This document shows positions 8,401-17,600 of a DNA stretch of 21,185 nt, piece by piece; position 1 is the first letter of the stretch, and every line of letters starts with the position of its first letter. The translations under genes and the position numbers were made by a program. Origin of the DNA: Folioceros fuciformis (taxonomy: Eukaryota > Anthocerotophyta > Anthocerotopsida > Anthocerotales). The stretch is taken from assembly GCA_049999805.1 (NCBI GenBank), contig JBNGIO010001388.1, positions 1-21,185 of the forward strand, in the 5' to 3' direction. A model generated the notes under the pieces. The model searched no databases. It was given only the letters and a program-made list of their open reading frames with translations, and was not told the origin of the DNA.

Positions 8401-11400
8401 TGTCTAGTGCCTCCTCCCATCTGGGAACCATCCCGCATTGTTGCATCTTTTGATGTCAATTGCAATGAAGTCTTGAAGTAGCTTATATTCCATGGTGTCA
8501 CATGTGGTTGTGATTAGTCACCCACAAACATCTGCCAATAACACACCTATCCATCTACAGAAATTTCGAGCTGGTGGCTACAATACCTTAGTTGCGACAA
8601 GCATTGCCGAAGAGGGCCTAGATATCATGGAGGTCGATCTTGTTGTATGCTTTGATGCAAATGTTTCTCCCCTTAGAATGATTCAGCGAATGGGAAGGAC
8701 AGGAAGAAAGCGTGATGGCCGTGTGGATATCCTTGAATCTAAGTAGCACGTGCTATTTTCATTATCTTTTGGAACAGCGTCACACGTGTGTAAGTATATC
8801 CTTGACATCCACGTTACTTGTTCTGGCAAGCGAGGGAGCAGAAATGCAGAGCTATCAGAGCAAGCTGGCAAAGAACAAGGCCCTTACAAAGCACATGCAT
8901 AATGGAGGATTGCAGAGCTTCAACTTCCACCTAAGCCCTCGAATGGTAGCTTTTGTTGCTTTTTAGTACGGTGTAGAGCTAGCCAAGAGAGATTCACAAT
9001 CTATTTGCTACGGTCGTTGTATCTGACTCCGTGCACATCTGCAGGTACCTCACAAATACAAACCACAGGTGCAGGTAATTGAGATGTTCATTGAGAAGTT
9101 TGTGCCCCGGGGTTATAAGCAGAAGGCTAGTGCAGAAATCGAAGATCCAGAAGCAGACTTCACTGCAGAAGAATGTGCAGTGTTACAGAAATATAGCAGC
9201 TCCTCGGTGGCCAATATGTGGAATCCATCCTTGATCGCATTTCCCAGGTTTCAGCTTGTGCCAACTCCCATCTATCGGGTCAAGCATTCCTTCCGAACCA
9301 CTTCAATGCTGATCGGAACTTTACAAAGTCTAGAGTCGTCATCCCAGCAATCCTTGCACAGAGAAAAAAGTAGAGACTCCAGCCCAATTGCATTGGAGGT
9401 ATGATACCTGCTGTTACAAGATGCCTGGAAGGTTCGAGGAACTGATCAAGGAGAGTCTGCTTGATTCTGTGTACCTGATTCTTACGCAAACCTCTAAGCC
9501 CACAGAAAGGGCATTTGGGCTTGTATCTAGTGCTTGGCTGAGTTGAATTGGATCTGCTCCCTGTAGATTGAAGAATTGAACCGGGACAAGGATGCAACTT
9601 CATGGACTGAAGGTATGTCGACGGAATCACGTAGACTCGTGCTCTGCAAATTGTTGCTAGCTAGGACCTGTTTGCCGATAAGAGTTTGCTATCATGCAGA
9701 TGGGAACATGGGGAGACATTGGTCGCTGGAAGACGAACAGTGTGAGCCTGTCTTGTTCATGACGCCACAAGTTCTGGAGAATCCAGTTCGTGAAGTTCCA
9801 GAATTTGTGGATCCATCACTGGTCTCTGGTGAAGTGAATCGAGGTGGGCTTCCATGGAGCGGGAAAGAATCTCCCGTCCTTGTGAACTGTCATCCTAGCA
9901 AGAGTGAAAGGCCTCCTCCGACCGTAGGGCAAGAGGACAACACTCAAGGTATGGATCGTGTCAGTCACGGTCTTGTGATTGTGGAGAACAAAGGGCATTT
10001 CATGGCTAGTGTTATGCCCCTTACTTTGGTGTTGTCTTCACTGATTGCAGCCCACATGAATTCTTCCTTGGAGACAAGGGCAAACCCAGATGATGTAAAA
10101 TTGCAATCTGAGCGTATGGTGGATGACAAACTGGCCAATGAGCCGTATCTTCACAAGTGTCTGTTTAGCAAAGGACTGGTGTCAGTTTCACCAACAGGGA
10201 GTATTGCCATTACATCTCCTCCAACGCTAAGAGACAAGGCTTCTGACAACTATCTGGGTAAAATAGAGGATTATACCTTCAGGGTGTGGCCCTTCAACTC
10301 GGTTGTGATTAATCAGAGGGTATCATCTGATATAGACCAGTCCAGCAAAACAGATGGTGCTATCAAAATTGTCAATACTGTATCCACTTCTGAGAGAATT
10401 GGGGATGGGGATTCCATTCCGAGATCCCCAGGAGGCCACCTGATGACAGCCTTACCCGTCACAGGGTCCGAGCAGGCTCTGTGCCCTAGATCCGGCAAGA
10501 TGGGACTCGACAGCGATTGCAAGGTAAACGACTTCGACATTATTGTTCCTAGCTCTATTCGGAAGACCGCAGTGGTTCATGTAGAACAGGGTGTTCGGGA
10601 ACTGGATCAGAATGTAAAGAGTTTTCAGCACCGGAATGATGTCTCCTCTGCTGTTGTCACTTACGACGATGTGCACTTTGTGCCAGCTTCCATATCTCCA
10701 AAGCAGACAGGGGGCACCAGGACATCACTTGCGGGTTCTAGTTACATGGGTGCAAAGGCACCCGCTGCAAGGTTTTGTCAGGATATGTGTGTGGAAAGTT
10801 CACACACACCGGTGCGATCAGCACCGTTGAATGCCTTCCCAAATGACTTGAGCCCGCGGTTGACTAATCTTGCGGAGCAAGGCATGGTTCCGGTGTCACC
10901 CTTGCCGGAGACCCCTTTCATGCAGAAGGTTGTCACAGGTTGGAACAAGTATCTACATCAGGATGTTCCCAAGGAGGAGGCTTGGGATTCAGGTCAGGAG
11001 TTGCAAGTGCTGTGCTCCCGAATGACTAGTTCTGGAACAAGTCGAGGTCTGCCACCCTCGGGTCCCTTTATTTGTAGGGGAAGGCCACCATTACGGTCAC
11101 CAGTTCAGCAAGTTGAGGCCGGGGACACTTCCCCGATTCAGCCCAAAAGCCTCCAATTTAATCAGGCAAGTCCTGCTCCTCGTGCCGGCGCTGAGTTCCA
11201 GAAGTCTCCACTGTGCACGGGCACAACAGGTTCTATCCAGACTGCAGGAGGGACAAAGAAGTCTTCAAATGTGCCACAGGCTAATCCCAGCGACGAAGGG
11301 CTGGAAGTCCCCACGTCAGTGGCAATGTCTGTCCAGAGGCCAAGAAAGTTTAAGCGCCTGAGAAAGGTTCGACAATTGCCCAGTCCCGAACGAGCAGAGG

Positions 11401-12687
11401 CGGGCATTGGCACGTTGTCCATCCAAGAAGAAGCAGGTCGGCGAAGGGATCGCACCACCGTAGGTGTGTCCAGACGAGGTGAGCCTACTGCACCTTCGGC
11501 CCTTGTCTGTGACGGATTGTTAGAGCTTCTGATTTAGTAAGTGAAAGCATGCTTCCAGTTGATCAGCCGTCATGACATCCCAGCGGTGGCTTGCAGGGGA
11601 GGACAGATCCAAGGGTAAAACTGTTGTGCGGCCATTTGTTGACGATGAAGCAGAGTACGCCCAGTTGGAACCTTGAATGTGAAAGTATCGCAATGCAGTA
11701 GTGATTGTGGTGGTCAGCGTGGTTATCAAGTTTTAGAGGCTTGCAACTTTGCAACTTTGTATTGCTTGTGATCTGAAAATTGGGGAGTCGTTTTCCGTAT
11801 CCGTCGCAGAATTTCTTCCGGTGATGCATACTCTTCCGATGAAGAGGATGCCACCGAAGACGGGGAAGACCTCACGGACTTCATCGACGATGGAACTAAC
11901 CCAAGCTCGGCAACTCAGAACCCACCCATTGCATCGGTGGACATGATGGCGGTGTACAGGTTTTCACTCTCCTCTCCACCTTCAACTCGTCCATGCCATT
12001 CGAACATTTTGCGTTCATGAAGTTCCGATCTTCATGATAGAAGACGCTGACGTTGGTTCTGTGAACAGGCAATCATTGTTCACTCCATCACCAGCACACG
12101 GTGGGGGTGTGGCCTCGTGGATGCGCTTTGCTCAGAGCGGTCACACTCCAAGCAGCGATGGGACTGTAGCGTCGGGAAGCTCTTTGGAGACCGGGAGCTG
12201 TCTGGCCCATACAGCTACAGACTGGACAAAGGTCACGGCCGATTCTGCTCAGAAGTCCAATCCGCCGGATACAGTCATAGAGACTCCCACGTTCAACGCC
12301 ATCTCCATGGCCAAGGTTCCCCCTTCAGTTGGGAGCACCTACAGCAGCAAGCAAATGGCTCTGGCCCAGGCCTACGCCGATGCCGTTCCCAGTCTCTTGC
12401 TGGAAGGCCCTGGAGACGGGACTAAGGGCAAGCTGGAAATACGAAAGCGGAAGCTGAGCTTCCAGCCAGACCCGTCTCAACGAGAGTCTCCCGTTGGTGT
12501 GAAGCAGAGCGGGCAAACGCAGCAGCAGGTTCAGATTGCTTACCTGGAGGACGATGACTTTTTCGACGGCCTCGATCTGGATGCTCTGGAGGCAGAAGCA
12601 GTGCAGCAGTCGAGAGCCCGCCAAGCCACCCAGCAGCAGCAGGAGGCTGCACTCCCCAAGCAGCCCAATCTAGACCGCCATCCCTGA
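5413..12687 (+). CDS. FANCM: FANCM orthologue, DNA helicase/translocase of the Fanconi anaemia M / MPH1 family (22 exons)
   Basis: Exons by homology and splice phase: 5413-5439, 5521-5812, 5898-6041, 6114-6196, 6299-6413, 6615-6706, 6797-6851, 6966-7087, 7163-7276, 7362-7555, 7737-7864, 7979-8039, 8131-8201, 8304-8353, 8561-8726, 8818-8945, 9045-9398, 9567-9612, 9700-11478, 11597-11654, 11810-11959, 12069-12687. Together 4848 nt, 1615 residues, every junction in phase. Helicase motifs: PTGLGKT (132-138), DEAH (234-237), TAT (265-267), QRMGRTGR (558-565). Also plant-FANCM-like: [14 protein letters not shown] near the N-terminus, FVPRG (633-637), LIAFPRFQ (677-684), RKFKRLRK (about 1296-1303), an acidic FVDDEAE...FIDD block (1354-1387) and a C-terminal DDDFF...[10 protein letters not shown]. 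No ERCC4-type nuclease domain is seen, as in plant FANCM. Residues about 748-1340 (exon 19) are low-complexity and poorly conserved. The family remodels replication forks and D-loops and limits meiotic crossovers in Arabidopsis. Intron 15 looks U12-type AT-AC; the rest are GT-AG. The exon 13 acceptor is the weakest. Confidence 0.93.
8727..8817 (+). other. Intron 15 of FANCM, predicted U12-type AT-AC intron
   Basis: The intron begins ATATCCTT, the U12 AT-AC donor consensus. It carries TCCTTGAC (8799-8806), an exact fit to the U12 branch-site consensus, with the branch A at 8805 lying 12 nt before the terminal AC (8816-8817). Splicing at these positions gives [12 protein letters not shown], the sequence expected after helicase motif VI. 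No GT-AG choice in the interval does so: the frame before it runs into TAG at 8744-8746, and the nearest AG acceptors add residues foreign to the family. The intron is 91 nt long, like its neighbours. Confidence 0.85.
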
Positions 12688-13011
12688 CCCGCCTCCTCCT
12701 TGTAAATTCCGGAGTGAGAGAAATTTAAGGTTATGAATCGAATAATCAAAATCACAACCTCGCAAGCTTGCACGACAGTTGAATGTTGCACAAGCAGAGT
12801 CCAGGTCCATGCCTGGATTCGGACAAGGACGACACACATATGGTGCCTGTAGCTAGAGTTGCTACTGGTACTGTTACAGTAACGTAAGCATGCATGGCCC
12901 CGCTGGGACGAGCCGGTTCCCGGATTCACAGCCTGCCTCGACATGGGCAGACGGGAATGTAATCGTGCAACTGGAGTCGCACGCCCGCGACGACGGTTAC
13001 GAGCCGCCTCA
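12688..13011. other. Convergent intergenic region
   Basis: 324 bp separate the stop codon of FANCM from the stop codon of the minus-strand small membrane protein gene. It should hold both 3' UTRs. No structured element is evident apart from the possible poly(A) signal. Confidence 0.45.
12741..12746 (+). promoter_or_regulatory. Possible polyadenylation signal of FANCM
   Basis: AATAAT lies 54 nt after the FANCM stop codon in an A/T-rich patch. It is a variant of the plant near-upstream element. Such hexamers are common by chance, so this is weak. Confidence 0.25.
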
Positions 13012-13299
13012 TTACCTCCGCTTGCACAGATAGGTGACGAGCAACCATAGCAGGAAGAGCATGAGCATGATGAGCAAGAGAACCGCACACACGATCGCCC
13101 CGGGAAGCCCGCTATCCTCCGCCCCGCAGGTGATGTGGTAAGGCGTGTGCTCCCCCACCTCCAGCAAGGCGCAGCACCGAGCGCAGCATCGCCCCCGCTC
13201 CCTCTCGATCTTGTCGTGGGCGGCGATCTTCTCCCTGGGTATCGGAGGCATCGCTATCACCACCCCAGGAGCTGAGTCGGGCAAGACGACGACCGCCAT
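13012..13299 (-). CDS. Small Cys-rich protein with C-terminal transmembrane anchor (95 aa)
   Basis: The ATG at 13299-13297 sits in a CCATGG context and opens 95 codons ending in TAA. An in-frame second Met lies at residue 17. Residues about 20-35 are charged and helical (REKIAAHDKIERERG). Then comes a Cys cluster, RCCARCCALLEVGEH, and a further Cys in HITCGAED. Residues about 69-91 form one strong hydrophobic span (AIVCAVLLLIMLMLFLLWLL), followed by the short basic end CKRR. The layout is that of a tail-anchored or single-pass membrane protein with its bulk on the cytosolic side, and the Cys pairs could bind a metal. I do not recognise the family. High GC matches the surrounding 12.9-13.9 kb. 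It is convergent with FANCM and apparently intronless. Confidence 0.55.
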   Translation of the reverse strand: MAVVVLPDSAPGVVIAMPPIPREKIAAHDKIERERGRCCARCCALLEVGEHTPYHITCGAEDSGLPGAIVCAVLLLIMLMLFLLWLLVTYLCKRR

Positions 13300-13985
13300 G
13301 GATGCGCTCCCTCGCTCCCGGCTCCACCCCCGCAGGAACTCAGCTGCGAGAAGTGACGACGACCCGGTGTACCGAGCTGGGCAGCGGAATTACGAGCGCG
13401 CCATGAGATACCGAGCTCCCTCCAGCCTCCGTTCCTCTGGAGCTGGAAATGCGCAGGCAGGCCGATTTTGGGTCGACTGGCTGCAAGGCTGCAGCTGTAG
13501 GCGAGCTCGCGCCTCTCGTGTCGTTGAGGCCCTGCGAGACGATCAGAGCGTGAGATGGATCGATCACTGCGGCAGTCAGGCTGATGATCCCGAATGTGAG
13601 CCCGAGCGTGATCTCGTAGACGCGGGGAAAGACGACAGAAAGAGATGCGTCCCATCTTTCGGGAGCCCGACGGCCGATGCTCGCAACGCTTAGGAGCGCC
13701 CCACGCTCCGGAAAGATGGTCTTCACGCCGGCGGAAACGTCCAGGCCTAGTACTAACCGCTCACGATCCACATGGCAGCACCATGGGGCTGGGCCCGTGG
13801 CATCGGCATCGGCATGGGCATGGGCATGAGTTACAAACTTTGCAAGCCTTGCTTGCGCCTCTTTTATTCCATTCATCACGCCTCACCTGACTAGCGGATG
13901 GGGAATCAGGCAGGCCCGCGGAGCCCGGACGCACCATTCGTTGTGAGTTTGAATGAATGTGAAATATGGCACGCTGGACTAACAA
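13300..13985 (-). promoter_or_regulatory. Probable 5' leader and promoter of the minus-strand membrane-protein gene
   Basis: This is GC-rich DNA upstream of the ATG at 13299. A 179-codon minus frame (13879-13340) is open, but it shows no domain and contains a His-Ala/Asp-Ala run that simply translates a GGCATC/GGCATG hexamer repeat at about 13798-13829. I take it as leader or promoter rather than protein. A short unrecognised protein is the alternative. Confidence 0.3.
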
Positions 13986-14905
13986 CTCTATAAGGGAACT
14001 CTATTCCAACAGGACTTCTTATTGGCTTTTAATTAACTATGTACTAACTAACAGACTTTCGAGGTACGTTATTGGGCCTGAGGAACATTCAGAACACTTC
14101 AATTAACTCCTTTCCATAGCAAGAATATTTAGACCACTTTAACTCCTTTCCGTTCCATAGCAAGAAAGGGAAAAAGGAAGAGATTCATGGTTTTCGGCAT
14201 AAACTACCAAACCAAGTCGAAGAGAAAGCTTTGTATTATCATTAAATATTTATTTTATATTATTATTAAATAATTTAAATTTCTCCAAATAAATTTCTTC
14301 ATCTAAGTTTCCTTCCATCTAAAAAAGAATAGTATTATTCTCTATCATTGAAAAAAAAGATATAGAAAGTCCCATCTACTCCAAAGGGCCAAAAGCCAAA
14401 AGGTGTACTAGCCCTTTCGAACCCTTTGAACATCATTCTCAAAACTACCTACTATTGCCAAAATGTCGTGATGTGGAATAACAAAACACCTACCTACTAC
14501 CAATGTCGAAGAAGCCGCTTGACTTGCACTTGTTGTTGTTCTAAAGACTGCATTGACAAATGCTTTTTGCAAAGTAATAGATACGTGTTATCGTAAGAAG
14601 GCCACGTCAAAGGAAAGAGGAACAATCCCATTTCTATGGCTATGATACACTTGTGCACACTCCTTGATGAAAAGTCCTTGCCCATGGCTCCATGGGTCTC
14701 AAGAGCAAGAGGCATGAAAAAATAGGCTCATCTTGCAAAGAAGAATACTTATGGACTTTAGCTCTTACATAACCCTTCGCTGCCCATCCAGGAAGGTTGA
14801 TGATGACGTGCTCACAAATCGAATTCTTAGTGGGATCTATAACAACTACACCAGCAACACAACCCCCCCTCCCTTAAAGATTGAGGGGAGAGGAGTGATG
14901 TCTAA
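13986..14905. other. AT-rich intergenic DNA with a diverged tandem duplication
   Basis: Around 14084-14166 a segment of about 40 bp appears twice, each copy ending in AACTCCTTTCC, a short gap, then ATAGCAAGAA. From 14220 to 14360 the DNA is very AT-rich. No gene is supported. Confidence 0.4.
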
Positions 14906-15148
14906 CCGGAACCAAACCGTGTATTAAGAAAGCTTAACCCTCAACCTCACCTTAGAGAGGTCGAAAGGAAGAAATCTAAGGCTGCTTTGACTATGACTCT
15001 TAGCGAAAGAATAAGAGTGTCATTAGCAACGGATAGGAAAAGGCATTTCCAAAATGCCAAGGCAATAGAAGATAATGCTCGAAAATGTGCATTGCAAAAA
15101 AAGCACCCCCCAAGCCAATCCCCTTTCCTTATGCCTATCGCTGAATAA
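14906..15148 (+). pseudogene. Short coding-like remnant, unknown origin
   Basis: From the stop at 14903-14905 the frame is open for 80 codons to TAA at 15146-15148. It reads as a plausible charged, helical protein: LREVERKKSKAALTMTLSER, then IRVSLATDRKRHFQNAK and AIEDNARKC. The only internal Met gives an ORF of about 51 codons. The other frames have frequent stops. Downstream, at about 15380-15930, two frames remain open in blocks broken by TAA, TAG and TGA. Because a decayed reverse transcriptase lies on the same strand 2.3 kb away, this may be a remnant of the same element's first ORF. That link is inference. Confidence 0.3.
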
Positions 15149-16218
15149 AAACTAAGACCTCCTCAGTGGCCTCATTAATTCCAAATTGGTTGGGTGCAAG
15201 ATATGCTTCAAAGTGCTCTCAAAGTTAAAATTACAATACTTCGGTTGATGAGGTGTAGAAACATCTTTCCCACGACAAGAAAACACACTCCCTAAGGTGG
15301 GTTTTCCAACGCTAGTAGCTTACTAGCCACCAAAACCTGAGAGATTCAATTAAGAACTTTATCTTGGCCACCATCTAAGAAGGAAAAGACAAAAAGTCCA
15401 AGCATCCTCATCCCTCAAGTTCCGAGCAAGGCAATCTAAGAGAAGGTGATAAGCAAGGCATATATCATCATGCAATCACGTAAGAAGCCATTGGAAGAGA
15501 CAATGACAGGGAAAACAAGCATGAAAAAGAGCCAACAAGTAATCAGTTTGCTCTCGAAGGCAAAACCAAGCCTATGGGGATAGCCCTAGGAGATTTATTG
15601 GAAAAGGATTAGCAGTTGGTTAGGAAGAAGAAGCATGTTGCACCTCTGCCACCCAAGTGCTCCTGTCGAACTACTTATGCTTTTGACCAATGTGGCATTT
15701 CAACCCCTTGACCTCAGAACAAAGTTGAGAACAATCTAGGAAAGGGGTGTCCTTAACAAGCAAAGGCTAGGTGTCACACACCATATAATAGAGGCCTACA
15801 GGTGCAACTAGACCAAAATATTGAAAATTGCAAAGAGAATAACCTCGTGCAAAAAATTACTCTTGAAGAAAAATATATTATTGATAAAGAAGAAAAAACT
15901 TGTAGAAAGTTATGCAAAAAGATATAGGGACCCTACATAAAATACTCATAATAATAAGTATGTGAAAAACCTCAAAAACACCTATCACTATCTTGGAAAA
16001 ATACAACATAACAATAGGACAATAGATAACGAAGTTCCAAAAATGTAGAAAAAAAAAGAAAAAGAAAACATAGCTGGTAGTTCTTATTATAATTTGGAAC
16101 CCTATGATCCTCTTCCTATGCTCCACTCTACACCTTTATGCTCAGCTATGCCGCTAAATCCTAAACTTATTTTGCTTTGCCATGTTGCTAATTCCTAAAT
16201 TAATATTTCTACTTTGTC
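15149..16218. other. AT-rich gene-poor DNA, possible decayed coding blocks
   Basis: The plus strand holds open blocks at about 15384-15480, 15484-15609 and 15613-15710 in one frame, separated by single stops of different kinds. A second frame is also open over part of this, so composition alone could explain it. No domain is recognised. Confidence 0.3.
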
Positions 16219-16780
16219 ATGCCGCTAAACCATTTGAACACGACTCCACTATATCACTCCTACACCATCCCTCCATCACTCTTACCCCACCTTTACACCA
16301 CACAATCATATTGTCCCTACATCCCTTATATCCCTTCTACACTACACAATCATATCATCCCTTATACCCCTTCTACACCACGTAATCACATCGTCCCTAC
16401 ATCTCTTATGCCCCTCCTCCAGCACTCAATCATACGGCCTTTACATTGTCCTCCAGCACTCAATCGTACGGCCTTTATATTGTCCTCCAACACTCAATCG
16501 TACGGCCTTTACATTGTCCTCCAGCACTCAATCGTACGGCCTTTACATTGCTCAATCATATTGCCCTTACATTATTCCTACGTCCATCGCTCTACACTAC
16601 TCTATATGTATTGCTCTACATCATTCTACCATCATTTCTTCACACCACTCTATGCCCCACACCACTTTACCATCATTCCGCCATACCGTTCTACGCCCCA
16701 TAGAGCTCTCGTTCTCACTCTTTCATCATTGCTCCATCCCATTGTATGTTCCATATTGCTCTCACTCCACCAATAAAATC
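16219..16780. repeat. Pyrimidine-rich minisatellite region with four 34-bp units
   Basis: A clear core of four 34-bp units starts at 16415, 16449, 16483 and 16517 and ends at 16550. Each unit begins TCCTCCAGCACTCAATC (AACACT in the third) and ends in TTACATTG or TTATATTG. On both sides lie degenerate blocks sharing CAATCATA and CCCTACAT motifs. The long plus-strand frames (His/Ser/Leu/Tyr-rich) are translations of the repeat, not genes. Confidence 0.85.
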
Positions 16781-17242
16781 ATATATGTATGTTGTGGGAA
16801 TATTGTGTAGAGCTAAGCATGCTTAAATAAAAATAGTTGAACGCAACCAACAAACATACTATAATGAAGCCATACTAGTAAAGAGTAGTACCCAACCCTC
16901 CTATGCCATACCTAGCCTCAAAACGACTTATGTCCTCCTATCCACATTGGTAGGGCTAAAGTATGACGAGGTCGTGAACCCATTGAAGGCTCCTAATTGG
17001 TAATATACATGATCATGGGTATTGTGTCAAGGCGTAGATGAAGACTACCATGATATCATTTTGCTTCACATTTAGTTGTTGCAACGAAAATGTGGTTCAG
17101 CATCCATCCCTCTCAAGAGATGCTTCAGGCAACTAAGTAGTTGCAGCAAGGCAACCGTGTTGGTTAGTAACCTCTTTCTTGGTCTCTCCTTAATACATAT
17201 CTAAAAACGTAGTCTTACCATCTCTAGCACACTTACTTCTTT
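16781..17242. other. Intergenic DNA upstream of the RT fragment
   Basis: No ORF or repeat stands out. If the adjacent reverse-transcriptase fragment belonged to a longer element, its 5' RT blocks should lie here, but I could not recognise them. Confidence 0.35.
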
Positions 17243-17600
17243 GGTGGAAGACAGGTTAAGAGATCCCTTGGTGGAAGCCCCTTTTTTTTATAGGCATTGG
17301 CTCAATTCAAGGTCCTTTTTAGTACCACCTCCTCAATTTTGGATTACGTATATCCCTTTGTGATGAACAATACTCACATTTTGGGGCTAGGGGTTTGGGC
17401 AAGGGAAACTTTTGAATTTATTGTCTTAGAGTTAACTCGCATTGGTTTAAAGGTAAAGATCTCCAAATGCAGGATCTAATCCTCTTTTGAGGGATTACCT
17501 CCTTTTATCATCGAGAGGAGTGAAACGGCTTCCTCACGCCAAGGCCTTTAGATTTTGGGAGTAGTTAGAATTGCTAACACGGAAGCAGATGCATCGAAGA
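17243..17600 (+). pseudogene. Decayed reverse transcriptase fragment of a retroelement
   Basis: Three blocks in order resemble the RT palm of plant retroelements. Block 1 (17243-17287), GGRQVKRSLGGSPFF, recalls the GxxQGDPLGG...F motif. Block 2 (17297-17479) contains ALAQF... close to its start on a shifted frame, then PFVMNNTHILG where active relatives have the catalytic ADDTH-type box, then LTRIGLKVKISKC. Block 3 (17480-17560 and on) reads SSFEGLPPF ... ILGV after in-frame stops. Damage: a frameshift between blocks 1 and 2, TAA at 17477, a TAG before ILGV, and Asp-Asp replaced by Asn-Asn at the active site. It cannot encode an active enzyme. The assignment rests on remembered family patterns; the exact clade (LINE-like or other) is not settled. 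Confidence 0.6.

Noticed and set aside
8712-8966. An exon using the AG acceptor at 8775-8776 ([13 protein letters not shown] insertion)
   Set aside because: It adds residues foreign to the family and needs a poor GT donor. The AT-AC boundaries give the conserved sequence exactly.
9576-11537. A free-standing 653-codon intronless gene
   Set aside because: Its start is inside exon 18 of FANCM, and its last 19 codons lie in intron 19. The acceptor at 11597 restores the conserved FVDDEAE block in phase.
12034-12687. A separate 217-codon gene
   Set aside because: Its first 11 codons are intron 21. The rest is the last FANCM exon, joined in phase at 12069 and carrying the family's acidic C-terminal motif.
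13145-13693. 182-codon plus-strand ORF
   Set aside because: Shadow of the minus-strand membrane-protein gene and its GC-rich leader; no domain and biased composition.
16182-16810. Plus-strand frames of 67-185 codons rich in His, Ser, Leu and Tyr
   Set aside because: They follow the 34-bp and related pyrimidine-rich repeats and are open in several frames at once.
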